Assembly: GCF_016919245.1 (NCBI RefSeq) | Contig: NZ_JAFEJA010000001.1 | Location: 2,576,001 to 2,640,000 of the forward strand | Length of the DNA stretch: 64,000 nucleotides | Reading direction: 5' to 3' | From: Streptomyces zhihengii | GTDB taxonomy: Bacteria > Actinomycetota > Actinomycetes > Streptomycetales > Streptomycetaceae | Shown: one piece after another, positions 26,279 to 38,545 of the stretch | Position numbering within the stretch: the first letter of the stretch is position 1 | Layout of the letters: the number at the start of each line of letters is the position of its first letter | The notes under the pieces: generated by a model | What the model was told of the DNA's origin: nothing | Database searches by the model: none | The model's input: the letters and a program-made list of their open reading frames with translations, nothing else | Made by a program: the position numbers and the translations under genes

Positions 26279-26518
26279 TCAGTCCGCGACGGCCGCCTCC
26301 AGGCGCCCGGCCACCCGCTCCATCCAGGCGGTGAACTCCGCGCGTTCGCGGGCTCCGCCGCCGCACAGCGCGGCCGCCTGGGCGTCCGTGATCCGGTTCG
26401 GACCGTCCTCCGACAGCAGCCGGTGCAGTTCGCGGGTGAGCGCCGCGAGCCGGGTCGCGTCGGGGTGGTCGATCGCGTCGGCCCCGTGGCCGGGACCGAG
26501 GGTCGTGGAACCGGGCAT
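26279..26518 (-). CDS. Small hypothetical protein
   Basis: 79 residues, ATG with GGAGGAG 6 nt upstream. A short variable N-terminus leads into a helical acidic region (LAALTRELHRLLSEDG, ERAEFTAWMERVAGRLEAA). No family is recognised. It lies 116 bp downstream of pruA on the same strand and may be co-transcribed with it. The good ribosome site and codon bias support a real gene. Confidence 0.6.
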   Translation of the reverse strand: MPGSTTLGPGHGADAIDHPDATRLAALTRELHRLLSEDGPNRITDAQAAALCGGGARERAEFTAWMERVAGRLEAAVAD

Positions 26519-26634
26519 GGCGTCTCCTCCTCGGCGCTTCCCCCTGCCGCCAGCGTAAGCCCGCCCCACGCGAGCCGCCCCCGGCCGGTCTGGGGGGACC
26601 GGCGGGGGGCGGTGTTCTCGGGCGTACCCGGGCC

Positions 26635-28266
<1,632 letters not shown>

Positions 28267-28313
28267 GGTTGCCATGACTCCTTCTTCGGGGGTGTAAAGG
28301 GCCCTGGTTCGGG

Positions 28314-29240
28314 TCAGTTCTTGGTGATCATCGAGCGCACGAAGAACAGGAGGTTGGCCGGCTTCTCCGCGAGGCGGCGCATGAAGTAGCCGTACCAGTC
28401 GGTGCCGTACGCGGTGTAGACGCGCATCCGGTGTCCCTCGGCGGCGAGCCGGACCTGCTCGTCGCTGCGGATCCCGTACAGCATCTGGAACTCGTACTCG
28501 TCGAGCTTGCGCCCGGCACTGCGGGCGAGCTCCTGGGTGATGGCGATGAGCCGCGGGTCGTGGGACCCGATCATCGGGTACCCCTCGCCCTCCATGAGGA
28601 TCCGCAGGATCCGCACGTACGCCTTGTCGATCTCCGCCTTGTCCTGGATGGCGACGGAGGCGGGCTCCTTGTAGGCGCCCTTGACGATGCGGACCCGGCT
28701 GCCGGCGGCGGCGAGCCGGCGGGCGTCGTCCTCGGTGCGGAAGAGGTACGCCTGGATGACGCAGCCGGTCCGGGGGAAGTCCTTCCGGAGCTCCTCGTGG
28801 ATGGCGAACATCGAGTCCAGGGTGGTGTGGTCCTCGGCGTCCAGGGTGACCGTGGTGCCGATGGCGGCGGCGGCCTCCACGACCGGGCGGACGTTGGCGA
28901 GCGCGAGCTCGTGACCGCCCTCCAGCGCCTGGCCGAACATCGAGAGCTTCACCGACATCTCGGCCCGCTCGCCGAGACCGAGCCCGGCGAGGCGCTCGAC
29001 GAGCTCCAGGTACGCGTCGCGCGCGGCGTACGCCTGCTCGCGGGTGGTGATGTCCTCGCCCACGACGTCGAGGGTGACCTCCAGGCCCCTGTCGGCGGCG
29101 TCCACGACGATCGGGACGACCTCGTCGACGGTCTCGCCGGCGATGAACCGGGCGACGACCTGCTTGGTCCCCGGGGCGGCCGAGACGAAGCGGCGCATCT
29201 TGTCGCTGCGCGAGGCGGCGAGGATCACGGGACCCAGCAC
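28314..29240 (-). CDS. Proline dehydrogenase (monofunctional)
   Basis: FAD-dependent oxidation of L-proline to pyrroline-5-carboxylate (EC 1.5.5.2), first step of proline use. It is called putA, putB or pruB in different organisms. 308 residues, the small actinobacterial PRODH. Barrel motifs: EMSVKLSMFGQAL, VTLDAEDHTTLDS, VIQAYLFRTEDDA, VRIVKGAYKEP and the substrate-binding EFQMLYGIRSDEQ, with YGTDWYGYFMRRLAEKP at the end. GTG at 29240 follows GGAGGTGCCCC, a strong ribosome site. First gene of the operon with pruA. Confidence 0.94.
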   Translation of the reverse strand: MLGPVILAASRSDKMRRFVSAAPGTKQVVARFIAGETVDEVVPIVVDAADRGLEVTLDVVGEDITTREQAYAARDAYLELVERLAGLGLGERAEMSVKLSMFGQALEGGHELALANVRPVVEAAAAIGTTVTLDAEDHTTLDSMFAIHEELRKDFPRTGCVIQAYLFRTEDDARRLAAAGSRVRIVKGAYKEPASVAIQDKAEIDKAYVRILRILMEGEGYPMIGSHDPRLIAITQELARSAGRKLDEYEFQMLYGIRSDEQVRLAAEGHRMRVYTAYGTDWYGYFMRRLAEKPANLLFFVRSMITKN

Positions 29241-29353
29241 GGGGCACCTCCATGGAACACGTGTGAGGGGGCTGAACCCGGCTCGGTGGACAAACCGGGA
29301 ACGGCACGAAGAACCACCGTGAAATCTAAGGATCGCTCCGATCGTGTGCCATC

Positions 29354-29398
29354 GACAGCTGTCACGCATCCGTGGCCGCGATCTCAGACATCTGTCTG
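29354..29398. promoter_or_regulatory. Twin GACA-N2-TGTC palindromes between putA-type gene and PucR gene
   Basis: GACAGCTGTC (29354-29363) and CAGACATCTGTCTG (29385-29398) share GACA-N2-TGTC. Their centres are exactly 33 bp apart, about three helical turns, in the divergent intergenic region. Likely regulator-binding sites. A further GATCGCTCCGATC inverted repeat lies at 29331-29343. Confidence 0.55.
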
Positions 29399-29419
29399 AA
29401 CGGATGCGAGAATGTCCGC

Positions 29420-30574
29420 GTGAAGGGCGACTACCAGGATCTGGTCGACGAGATCTCCGCACTGCTGAACGCGCCGGCGACCCTGGAGAACCGGGACTTC
29501 GGACTGATCGCGTTCGGGGCCCACGAGGGCGACGACGCGGCCATGGATCCGGTCCGCACCCGTTCCATCCTGACGCGCAGGTCCACGCCCGCCGTCCGCG
29601 CCTGGTTCGAGGACTTCGGCATCGCGCGGGCCACCGGTCCGCTGCGCATCCCCGCCGCACCGGAGGCCGGCGTCAACCGGGACCGCATCTGCCTGCCGGT
29701 ACGCCATCGGGGCGTGGTGCTCGGCTACGTCTGGCTGCTCGACACCGACCCGGGCCCCGGCCCGGAGCAGCTCGCCGCGGCCATGGAGGTGACGGAGCGG
29801 ATCGGCGGCCTGCTCGCCGACGAGGAGCGGGCCGGCGCCGACCTCTCCCGGGAGCTGCGCGCGGTGCTCACCGCCCCGCGGGGCGGACCGTACGACACGG
29901 CGGCCACCGCACTCGGCAACGCCCTGGGCGAGGACGCCGACGGCCTCCACATGCTGGTGTGCGTGACGCCGTGGCGGGCGGGGGACGCTCCGTCGGCCCG
30001 GTCGCTGCCGGGCGCGGCGGCGCTGTGCACCCTCCGGCTCCGGGCGGGCGCCGCGCCCGGCGAGGCGCTGGCGGCGCTCGTGCGGGTGCGGGCGGCGGAC
30101 ACGGCGGCACCCGCCGCGGCGGTCGCCGCGCGGCTGCGGGGCCCGGTCCCGGAGGCCGGGCCGGCGGTGGGCTGCGGGATCTCGGACGCGCGGCGCGGGC
30201 TCGCCGAGCTGGACACGGCCTGGCGCGAGGCGGCGTCGGCCGCCCGGGCCGTGCTGGCGGAGGCCCGCTTCGGCCCGGTGGCCCGCTGGTCGGAGATCGG
30301 CGCCTACCGGCTGCTGACGGCGCTGCCCGCGGACACCGCCGGGGACCGGTCGGTGCGGGGGCTGCTGGCTCCGGCTCACCGGGAACTGGCCCGCACCGCC
30401 GAGGTGTTCCTCGACCACGCGGGGCAGGCCGGGCGGACGGCGGCGGCCCTCGGGATCCACCGGCAGACGCTGTACTACCGGCTGTCCCGCGTGGAGCAGC
30501 TCACCGGCCTCGACCTCGACGACGGCGAGCACCGGCTGCTGCTCCACATGGCGCTCAAGGGCCACCGGCTGTGA
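29420..30574 (+). CDS. PucR-family activator, probably of proline catabolism
   Basis: 384-residue regulator. Residues from about 330 form the PucR C-terminal helix-turn-helix ([41 protein letters not shown]). The middle ([20 protein letters not shown]) is the usual GGDEF-like/CdaR spacer, and the N-terminal half is a variable sensor. Divergent placement from the proline dehydrogenase-pruA operon fits the known PutR/PucR arrangement in Streptomyces and Corynebacterium. GTG at 29420 ([11 protein letters not shown]) was preferred; a longer in-frame version from 29372 would run through the second palindrome. Confidence 0.85.
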   Translation: MKGDYQDLVDEISALLNAPATLENRDFGLIAFGAHEGDDAAMDPVRTRSILTRRSTPAVRAWFEDFGIARATGPLRIPAAPEAGVNRDRICLPVRHRGVVLGYVWLLDTDPGPGPEQLAAAMEVTERIGGLLADEERAGADLSRELRAVLTAPRGGPYDTAATALGNALGEDADGLHMLVCVTPWRAGDAPSARSLPGAAALCTLRLRAGAAPGEALAALVRVRAADTAAPAAAVAARLRGPVPEAGPAVGCGISDARRGLAELDTAWREAASAARAVLAEARFGPVARWSEIGAYRLLTALPADTAGDRSVRGLLAPAHRELARTAEVFLDHAGQAGRTAAALGIHRQTLYYRLSRVEQLTGLDLDDGEHRLLLHMALKGHRL

Positions 30575-30662
30575 CGGCCGCCCCGCACGGGGACGGCGCC
30601 GGGACGGCCGGGCTCCCGCCGGGGCGACGCCGAGGCGGCCCGCGCCCCCGGCCGGGCCGGCG

Positions 30663-31259
30663 TCAGGACGGCCGCGCGCCTTCGGCGGCCGCCTTCATGA
30701 CGAGGCGCAGCCCCTCGGTGAGCTCACCCGCCCGGGTGGCCGTCGCGGGGTCGAACTGCCACTGGGCGATGAGGCCCATCATCAGCGTCGTGTAGAACTT
30801 GCCGAGCGTGTCGACGTCGGGGTGGTCGGCCGCCGGCTCCTCACCGCCCTGGAACATCGGGATGAGGCCGCGCGCAGCTTCGCGCTGTTCCCTGGCCAGG
30901 TAGTCGCGCACCTCCGGCACCAGGTCGCCCATGGCCACGATCTCCATGCTCAGGTGCCAGAGGCTGTCCGGCCCGCGCATGGTGCCGATGATGTTGGACC
31001 AGACCTCCTCGAAGCGCTCCAGGGATCCGGGGGCCGCGCCGTTCCGCGCGCGCCCGGCGCCGTCGAACTGGTCGGAGACCTCTTCGACCAGGGCGAGGTA
31101 CGCCTGCCCGAGCAGCTTGTCCTTCGAGCCGTAGTGGTAGCCGATCGACGCGAGGTTGGTCCCCGACGCCTTGACGATGTCGCGCGCGGTGGTGCGCACG
31201 AACCCCTTCTCCAGGAGGCAGCGCTTCGCGCCGTCGAGCAGATCCTCGCGATGTCCCAT
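30663..31259 (-). CDS. TetR-family regulator of the adjacent efflux gene
   Basis: 198-residue repressor. N-terminal helix-turn-helix GFVRTTARDIVKASGTNLAS with YHYGSKDKLL, then a C-terminal ligand domain (EEVWSNIIGTMRG, FYTTLMMGLIAQW). Divergent from the MFS gene over a 95-bp gap containing a 28-bp imperfect palindrome, the standard layout of TetR-controlled drug export. The 87-bp gap to the convergent PucR gene is GC-rich with no clear terminator. Confidence 0.9.
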   Translation of the reverse strand: MGHREDLLDGAKRCLLEKGFVRTTARDIVKASGTNLASIGYHYGSKDKLLGQAYLALVEEVSDQFDGAGRARNGAAPGSLERFEEVWSNIIGTMRGPDSLWHLSMEIVAMGDLVPEVRDYLAREQREAARGLIPMFQGGEEPAADHPDVDTLGKFYTTLMMGLIAQWQFDPATATRAGELTEGLRLVMKAAAEGARPS

Positions 31260-31311
31260 GGCAGCAGCGTAGCCCGGGCTGTACGGGCGTCCTACACAGA
31301 TGTATTACACA

Positions 31312-31339
31312 GCCGTTCTATACAACCGTTTAAGACGGC
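31312..31339. promoter_or_regulatory. Imperfect 28-bp palindrome, candidate TetR operator
   Basis: Outer arms GCCGT/ACGGC with an AT-rich centre containing TATACAACCGTTT. It lies 15 nt before the MFS start codon in the tetR-MFS divergent gap, where the sequence is markedly AT-richer than its surroundings. Confidence 0.45.
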
Positions 31340-31354
31340 CGTACATTGCTCTGC

Positions 31355-32920
31355 ATGACGCACTCCGCCGCATCGCCGCGCGCCGGCCGCCGGGAATGGA
31401 CCGCCTTCGGCGTCCTGCTGCTGCCGCTCCTGCTCGTCTCCATGGACATCTCCGTCCTCTACTTCGCGATCCCCGCCATCACCCGGGAGCTGGACCCCGG
31501 CTCCACCCAGCAGCTCTGGATCTTCGACGTCTACGCCTTCGCGCTCGCCGGGCTGCTGATCACCATGGGCTCGATCGGCGACCGGATCGGACGCCGCAGA
31601 CTGCTGATGCTGGGCGCCGTCGCCTTCGGCGTCGCCTCGGTCTGCGCGGCGTACGCGCAGAGCGCCGAGATGCTGATCGCCGCCCGGGCGCTGCTCGGCA
31701 TCGGCGGGGCGACGCTCATGCCCTCGACCATGGCGCTGGTGCGCAACATGTTCCGCGACGACGCCCAGCGCACCACCGCGATCGGCATCTGGTCCGGCGC
31801 GATGGCCGGCGGCATCGCCCTCGGCTCCGTGCTCGGCGGGGTGCTGCTGGAGCACTTCTGGTGGGGTTCGGTGTTCCTGATCAACGTGCCCGCGATGGTG
31901 CTGCTGCTGATCCTCGTCCCGTTGCTGGTCCCGGAGTTCAAGGACCCCTCCCCCGGCCGCTTCGACCTGCTGAGCGTCCCGCTGTCGATGGGCGCGGTGC
32001 TCCCCGTCGTCTACGGGCTCAAGGAGATCGCAGCCGACGGCTACCACACCGTCTCCGCGCTGTGCGTCACCGCGGGCCTGGCCGTCGGACACCTCTTCGT
32101 GCGCCGTCAGCGGAGCCGGCAGGACGCCATGATCAGCCGGGACCTGTTCCGCGGGCGCGGATTCGGGACCGGGGTGGTCCTCAACGGACTGGCGATGTTC
32201 GCGATGATGGGGTCCGCGTACTTCACCACCCAGTACCTCCAGTCGGTCCTCGGGATGGGCTCGCTGGAGGCCGCCCTGTGGAGCCTCGTCCCCTCCCTCG
32301 CCGTCGGCGGGGCCGCGCCCGCGGCCGGTGCGGCCGCGGGGCGCTTCGGCCGGCCCGCCGTCGTCACAGGGGGATTCCTGGTGGGCGCCGGCGGCTACGC
32401 GATCCTCGCGGCGGCCGGCACCGACTCCCTGGTCGTCCTGCTCACGGGAGCCGCCGTCATCGGCTGCGGCATCGTCACCGTGGCCGCCACCGTCTCCGAC
32501 ATGGCGCTCGCCGCCGCTCCGCCGGAGAAGGCGGGCTCGGCCGCCTCGGTCCTGGAGACGGGGCAGGAGTTCGGCGGCGCGCTGGGCATGGCGTTCCTCG
32601 GCAGCGTGGGCACGGCCGTCTACCGCCGGGAGATGGACGACTCGGCGCCGGCGGGCCTGCCCGCCGAGGCGCTGGACACCGCGCGCGAGACGCTGGGCGG
32701 AGCGGCCGCGGTCGCCGGGCGGCTGCCGGAGGCGGCCGGGGGCGCGCTGCTGGACGCGGCGCAGCGGGCCTTCGTCCAGGGCATGGGGACCGCCGCGATC
32801 GGCGGCGGGGCCGTCCTGGTCGGCGCGGCCGTGCTCGCCGCGGTGGTGCTGCGCCGCACGGAGCGGCCGGCGGACCGCCCGGCCGGGGAGCCGGAGGCGG
32901 CCGTGACGGCAGGACGCTGA
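31355..32920 (+). CDS. MFS multidrug efflux transporter, DHA2 (14-TM) type
   Basis: 521-residue inner-membrane proton antiporter of the QacA/SmvA kind. It has about 14 hydrophobic helices, motif D1-like VSMDISVLYFAIPAI in TM1, motif A GSIGDRIGRRRLLM after TM2 and motif C-like GIALGSVLGGVLLEHFWW in TM5. ATG at 31355 was used; there is no ribosome site and the transcript may be near-leaderless. Expression is probably controlled by the divergent TetR. The exported compound cannot be deduced. Ends at a strong terminator. Confidence 0.9.
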   Translation: MTHSAASPRAGRREWTAFGVLLLPLLLVSMDISVLYFAIPAITRELDPGSTQQLWIFDVYAFALAGLLITMGSIGDRIGRRRLLMLGAVAFGVASVCAAYAQSAEMLIAARALLGIGGATLMPSTMALVRNMFRDDAQRTTAIGIWSGAMAGGIALGSVLGGVLLEHFWWGSVFLINVPAMVLLLILVPLLVPEFKDPSPGRFDLLSVPLSMGAVLPVVYGLKEIAADGYHTVSALCVTAGLAVGHLFVRRQRSRQDAMISRDLFRGRGFGTGVVLNGLAMFAMMGSAYFTTQYLQSVLGMGSLEAALWSLVPSLAVGGAAPAAGAAAGRFGRPAVVTGGFLVGAGGYAILAAAGTDSLVVLLTGAAVIGCGIVTVAATVSDMALAAAPPEKAGSAASVLETGQEFGGALGMAFLGSVGTAVYRREMDDSAPAGLPAEALDTARETLGGAAAVAGRLPEAAGGALLDAAQRAFVQGMGTAAIGGGAVLVGAAVLAAVVLRRTERPADRPAGEPEAAVTAGR

Positions 32921-32934
32921 CCCCGGTCACGGAT

Positions 32935-32975
32935 GTGCCCCGGCCCGGCTGCGCCGAGCAGCCGGGCCGGGGCAC
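32935..32975. terminator. Bidirectional terminator, 17-bp perfect stem
   Basis: Arms 32935-32951 and 32959-32975, 7-nt loop, between the convergent MFS and serA genes. Confidence 0.85.
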
Positions 32976-33007
32976 TTCACGGGCGCGGTACGCCCGTGCG
33001 GCGGACG

Positions 33008-34600
33008 TCAGTCCGCGAGGTTCACCGAGCGGGCCGAGGCCGCGCCGATCTCCTCGGCGATCTCCGCGACCACCGCGGGCGGGACGGTGTCGTCGACGGT
33101 GAGCACGACGAGCGCCTCGCCGCCCTCCTCCGCGCGGGAGACCTGCATACCGGCGATGTTCAGACCGGCCTCGCCGAGGATGCGGCCGACCGTGCCCACG
33201 ACACCCGGACGGTCGTCGTACCGCAGCACCAGCATGTGGTCGGCGAGCGCCAGGTCGATGTCGTGGTCGCCGATGGCGACGATCTTCTGGAGGTGCTTGG
33301 GGCCGGCCAGCGTGCCGGAGACCGCGACCTCCTCGCCGCCGGAGAGCGTGCCGCGCACCGTGACCACGTTGCGGTGGTCGGGCGACTCGGAGCTCGTGGT
33401 CAGCCGCACCTCGACACCGCGCTCCTGCGCGAACAGCGGGGCGTTGACGTAGGAGACCGTCTCGTCCACGACGTCCTCGAACACGCCCTTGAGCGCGGAG
33501 AGTTCGAGCACCTTGACGTCGTGCTGGGTGATCTCGCCGTAGACCTCGACGTCGAGGCGGACGGCGACCTCGCCGGCGAGGGCGGTGAAGATGCGGCCGA
33601 GCTTCTCGGCGAGCGGCAGGCCGGGGCGCACGTCCTCGGCGATCACACCGCCCTGGACGTTGACCGCGTCCGGGACCAGCTCGCCGGCGAGCGCCAGGCG
33701 CACCGAACGGGCGACGGCGATACCGGCCTTCTCCTGCGCCTCGTCGGTGGACGCGCCGAGGTGCGGGGTGCAGACGACCTGGTCGAGCTCGAACAGCGGG
33801 GAGTCCGTGCAGGGCTCCTTCGCGTACACGTCGAGGCCGGCGCCGGCGACGCGGCCCTCCTTGAGCGCCGTGTACAGCGCGGCCTCGTCGACGATGCCGC
33901 CGCGCGCGGCGTTCACGATGCGGACGGCCGGCTTCACCTTGTGCAGCGCCTCGTCGCCGATGAGGCCGAGGGTCTCGGGCGTCTTCGGCAGGTGGACGGT
34001 GATGAAGTCGGAGACCTCCAGCAGCTCGTCGAGCGAGAGCAGCTTGACGCCCATCTGCGCGGCGCGGGCCGGCTGGACGTAGGGGTCGTAGGCGACGATC
34101 TTCATGCCGAAGGCGGACATCCGCTGGGCGACCAGCACGCCGATGCGGCCGAGGCCGACGACGCCGAGGGTCTTCTCGCTCAGCTCGACACCGGTGTACT
34201 TCGAGCGCTTCCACTCGCCGTTCTTCAGGGCGGTGTTGGCCTGCGGGATGTTGCGCGCGGTGGCGACGAGCAGACCGCACGCGAGTTCGGCGGCGGTGAC
34301 GATGTTGGACGTCGGGGCGTTGACCACCATGACGCCGGCCTTGGTGGCGGCGGAGACGTCCACGTTGTCCAGGCCCACACCGGCGCGGGCGACGACACGC
34401 AGCTTCTTGGCGGCGGCGATGGCCTCCGCGTCGACCTTGGTCGCGGAGCGGACGAGGATGGCGTCCACATCGGCGATGGCGGGGATGAGCTCCGCGCGAT
34501 CGGCGCCGTTGCAGTGGCGGATCTCGAAGTCCGGGCCGAGTGCGTCGACGGTGGCGGGCGAAAGCTCTTCAGCGATGAGTACGACAGGTTTCGAGCTCAC
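33008..34600 (-). CDS. serA: D-3-phosphoglycerate dehydrogenase
   Basis: First step of serine synthesis (EC 1.1.1.95). 530 residues, the long type with an intervening domain and C-terminal ACT domain, as in Mycobacterium. The N-terminal VLIAEELSPATVDALG leads into Rossmann GVVGLGRIGVLVAQR, catalytic Arg in VNAARGGIVDE, and His in CTPHLGASTDE. The ACT domain (VLRYDDRPGVVGTVGRILGE) at about 455-530 is expected to bind serine for feedback inhibition. GTG at 34600 was chosen, with GAGGA upstream. The 224-bp gap 34601-34824 behind ilvC holds the ilvC terminator and AT-richer promoter-like DNA near 34690-34720. Confidence 0.95.
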   Translation of the reverse strand: MSSKPVVLIAEELSPATVDALGPDFEIRHCNGADRAELIPAIADVDAILVRSATKVDAEAIAAAKKLRVVARAGVGLDNVDVSAATKAGVMVVNAPTSNIVTAAELACGLLVATARNIPQANTALKNGEWKRSKYTGVELSEKTLGVVGLGRIGVLVAQRMSAFGMKIVAYDPYVQPARAAQMGVKLLSLDELLEVSDFITVHLPKTPETLGLIGDEALHKVKPAVRIVNAARGGIVDEAALYTALKEGRVAGAGLDVYAKEPCTDSPLFELDQVVCTPHLGASTDEAQEKAGIAVARSVRLALAGELVPDAVNVQGGVIAEDVRPGLPLAEKLGRIFTALAGEVAVRLDVEVYGEITQHDVKVLELSALKGVFEDVVDETVSYVNAPLFAQERGVEVRLTTSSESPDHRNVVTVRGTLSGGEEVAVSGTLAGPKHLQKIVAIGDHDIDLALADHMLVLRYDDRPGVVGTVGRILGEAGLNIAGMQVSRAEEGGEALVVLTVDDTVPPAVVAEIAEEIGAASARSVNLAD

Positions 34601-34787
34601 GTGAGTCCTCACATGTCCGGTGCAGACGGCCGTCCCGACGGCCGCAGCGGTGGAGGGGGCTAGCCGCGTGGAAGACGCACGACACTGTGGGCCTGACGCG
34701 TATGTAGGGATGAGTGTAGTGGTGCACCGGGGTGGTTCTTGCGCCTCGGTGGAAGGATCACCCGTCCGTGGCTGGACGAAGTGGCGG

Positions 34788-34818
34788 GGCGGGGGGACCG
34801 GTTGCCGGTCCCCCCGCC
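34788..34818 (-). terminator. Terminator of the ilvBHC operon
   Basis: Perfect 14-bp stem (34788-34801 with 34805-34818) and a 3-nt loop, 6 nt after the ilvC stop. Confidence 0.85.
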
Positions 34819-34824
34819 GGCGGC

Positions 34825-36452
<1,628 letters not shown>

Positions 36453-36470
36453 GTTTCTGATCGCTCTCTC

Positions 36471-38324
36471 TCAGTCGTCTTCGTTGTCGCCGAAGTCGGG
36501 ACGGACGCCGCGGGCGGCCATGACCTCGTCGTTGGAGGTGCCGGCGGCGACCATCGGCCACACCATGGCGTCCTCGTGGACGATGAAGTCGACGACGACC
36601 GGGCGGTCGTTGATCGCGTTGGCCTCGGCGATGACCTTGTCCAGGTCCTCGGGGGACTCGCAGCGGATCGCGTGGCAGCCCATCGCCTCGGACAGCATCA
36701 CGAAGTCCGGGACGCGGGTGCCCTTCGAGGGCTGCTTGCCGTCCGCGTCGGGGCCCGAGTGCAGGACGGTGTTGGAGTAGCGCTGGTTGTAGAAGAGGGT
36801 CTGCCACTGGCGGACCATCCCGAGGGCGCCGTTGTTGATGATCGCGACCTTGATCGGGATGTTGTTCAGCGCGCAGGTGACCAGCTCCTGGTTGGTCATC
36901 TGGAAGCAGCCGTCGCCGTCGATCGCCCAGACCGCGCGGTCCGGGCGCCCGGCCTTGGCGCCCATGGCGGCCGGGACCGCGTACCCCATCGTCCCGGCGC
37001 CGCCCGAGTTGAGCCAGGTGGCGGGCTTCTCGTAGTCGATGAAGTGGGCGGCCCACATCTGGTGCTGGCCGACGCCCGCGGCGAAGATCGTGCCCTCCGG
37101 GGCGAGTTCGCCGATGCGCTGGATCACCTGCTGGGGGGCGAGGCTGCCGTCGGCGGGCTGCTCGAAGCCGAGCGGGTAGGTCTCGCGCCAGCGGTTGAGG
37201 TCCTTCCACCAGGCGGTGTAGTCGCCGGTGTGCCCGTCGTTGTGCTCCGCCTGGACCGCCTGCACCAGGTCGGCGATGACCTCGCGGGCGTCGCCCACGA
37301 TCGGCACGTCGGCGGTGCGGTTCTTGCCGATCTCCGCCGGGTCGATGTCGGCGTGGACGATCTTGGCGTACGGCGCGAAGCTGTCCAGCTTGCCGGTGAC
37401 GCGGTCGTCGAAACGGGCTCCGAGGGCGACGATCAGGTCGGCCTTCTGCAGCGCGGTGACGGCGGTGACCGCACCGTGCATGCCCGGCATTCCCACGTGC
37501 AGCGGGTGGCTGTCGGGGAACGCGCCCAGCGCCATCAGGGTGGTGGTGACGGGGGCTCCGGTGAGCTCGGCGAGCACCTTCAGCTCGGCCGTGGCGCCGG
37601 CCTTGATGACGCCGCCGCCGACGTACAGGACCGGGCGGCGGGCCGCGGTGATCAGCTTGGCGGCCTCGCGGATCTGCTTGGCGTGCGGCTTGGTGACCGG
37701 GCGGTAGCCGGGCAGGTCCGTCTGCGGCGGCCAGCTGAAGGTCGTCTTCGCCTGGAGGGCGTCCTTGGCGATGTCGACGAGGACGGGCCCGGGGCGGCCG
37801 GTGGCCGCGATGTGGAACGCCTCGGCGATGGTGCGCGGGATGTCCTCGGCCTTGGTGACCAGGAAGTTGTGCTTGGTGATCGGCATGGTGATGCCGCAGA
37901 TGTCCGCCTCCTGGAAGGCGTCCGTGCCGATGGCCTTGGAGGCGACCTGGCCGGTGATCGCGACGAGCGGCACGGAGTCCATGTGCGCGTCGGCGATCGG
38001 GGTGACCAGGTTGGTGGCGCCGGGGCCGGAGGTCGCCATGCAGACGCCGACCTTGCCGGTGGCCTGCGCGTAGCCGGTGGCGGCGTGGCCCGCGCCCTGC
38101 TCGTGGCGCACCAGCACGTGGCGGACCTTCGAGGAGTCCATCATCGGGTCGTACGCCGGGAGGATGGCGCCGCCCGGAATGCCGAAGACCGTCTCGGCCC
38201 CCACTTCCTCGAGAGAGCGAATGAGGGACTGCGCGCCCGTGACGTGTTCCACGGTGGCGGCGGGCTGTCCGCCGCTACGGGCCCGCGGCTGAGGATGGTG
38301 GGCCCCGGAGGCCTGCTCGGTCAT
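36471..38324 (-). CDS. ilvB: Acetolactate synthase large (catalytic) subunit
   Basis: ThDP- and FAD-dependent enzyme (EC 2.2.1.6) that makes acetolactate and acetohydroxybutyrate. 617 residues. The activator glutamate lies in [18 protein letters not shown], followed by the FAD domain in the middle ([15 protein letters not shown]). The ThDP motif runs from GDGCFQM to NNGALGMV. The start is ATG at 38324 or 38330; AGAAGAGA sits 6 nt before 38324 but touches 38330. The N-terminal 30 residues are variable and His/Pro-rich. First structural gene of the operon, preceded by an attenuator with a regulatory leader peptide. Confidence 0.95.
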   Translation of the reverse strand: MTEQASGAHHPQPRARSGGQPAATVEHVTGAQSLIRSLEEVGAETVFGIPGGAILPAYDPMMDSSKVRHVLVRHEQGAGHAATGYAQATGKVGVCMATSGPGATNLVTPIADAHMDSVPLVAITGQVASKAIGTDAFQEADICGITMPITKHNFLVTKAEDIPRTIAEAFHIAATGRPGPVLVDIAKDALQAKTTFSWPPQTDLPGYRPVTKPHAKQIREAAKLITAARRPVLYVGGGVIKAGATAELKVLAELTGAPVTTTLMALGAFPDSHPLHVGMPGMHGAVTAVTALQKADLIVALGARFDDRVTGKLDSFAPYAKIVHADIDPAEIGKNRTADVPIVGDAREVIADLVQAVQAEHNDGHTGDYTAWWKDLNRWRETYPLGFEQPADGSLAPQQVIQRIGELAPEGTIFAAGVGQHQMWAAHFIDYEKPATWLNSGGAGTMGYAVPAAMGAKAGRPDRAVWAIDGDGCFQMTNQELVTCALNNIPIKVAIINNGALGMVRQWQTLFYNQRYSNTVLHSGPDADGKQPSKGTRVPDFVMLSEAMGCHAIRCESPEDLDKVIAEANAINDRPVVVDFIVHEDAMVWPMVAAGTSNDEVMAARGVRPDFGDNEDD

Positions 38325-38394
38325 CGGCATTCTCTTCTCGATGCTGAGGGTTTTTGCGAGGGTTTGGTGCGACTTCTGTCTGTGCCGGTGCAAC

Positions 38395-38428
38395 AAAAAA
38401 CCCCTCGTGCCGTGAGGCAAGCGAGGGG
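38395..38428 (-). terminator. ilvB attenuator terminator
   Basis: On the minus strand CCCCTCG/CGAGGGG, extended by GGCA/TGCC after a small bulge, is followed by six T. It lies between the leader peptide and ilvB, so it acts as a transcription attenuator. Confidence 0.85.
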
Positions 38429-38446
38429 AGCGCGTCGGAGGTGTCC

Positions 38447-38470
38447 GCGGAGCTGTTCGAGCAGCTCCGC
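38447..38470 (-). promoter_or_regulatory. Leader hairpin of the ilvB attenuator
   Basis: GCGGAGCTG/CAGCTCCGC, 9-bp stem with 6-nt loop, immediately after the leader-peptide stop. Position fits a pause or antiterminator-competing hairpin. Confidence 0.6.
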
Positions 38471-38512
38471 TCAGCCGACGCGCTTTCCAAGTACGAGAAT
38501 TCGGGTGCGCAT
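38471..38512 (-). CDS. ilvB operon leader peptide ([13 protein letters not shown])
   Basis: Thirteen-residue open frame with GGAGG 9 nt upstream of its ATG. It contains the contiguous run Ile-Leu-Val-Leu, the three amino acids made by the pathway, and is followed by a stem-loop and an intrinsic terminator. This is the classical layout of ribosome-mediated attenuation; ilvB leaders of this kind are known for Streptomyces. Stalling at these codons under branched-chain amino acid shortage would prevent terminator formation. It starts 34 nt downstream of the stop of the GGDEF/EAL gene, so the ilvB promoter probably lies within the end of that gene. Confidence 0.85.
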   Translation of the reverse strand: MRTRILVLGKRVG

Positions 38513-38545
38513 GGCACTGACCCTCCCCCCGACGCGCCGTCACTG

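Noticed and set aside
29257..29264. ACACGTGT palindrome upstream of proline dehydrogenase
   Set aside because: Only 8 bp, adjacent to the ribosome site, with no second copy; too weak to call an operator.
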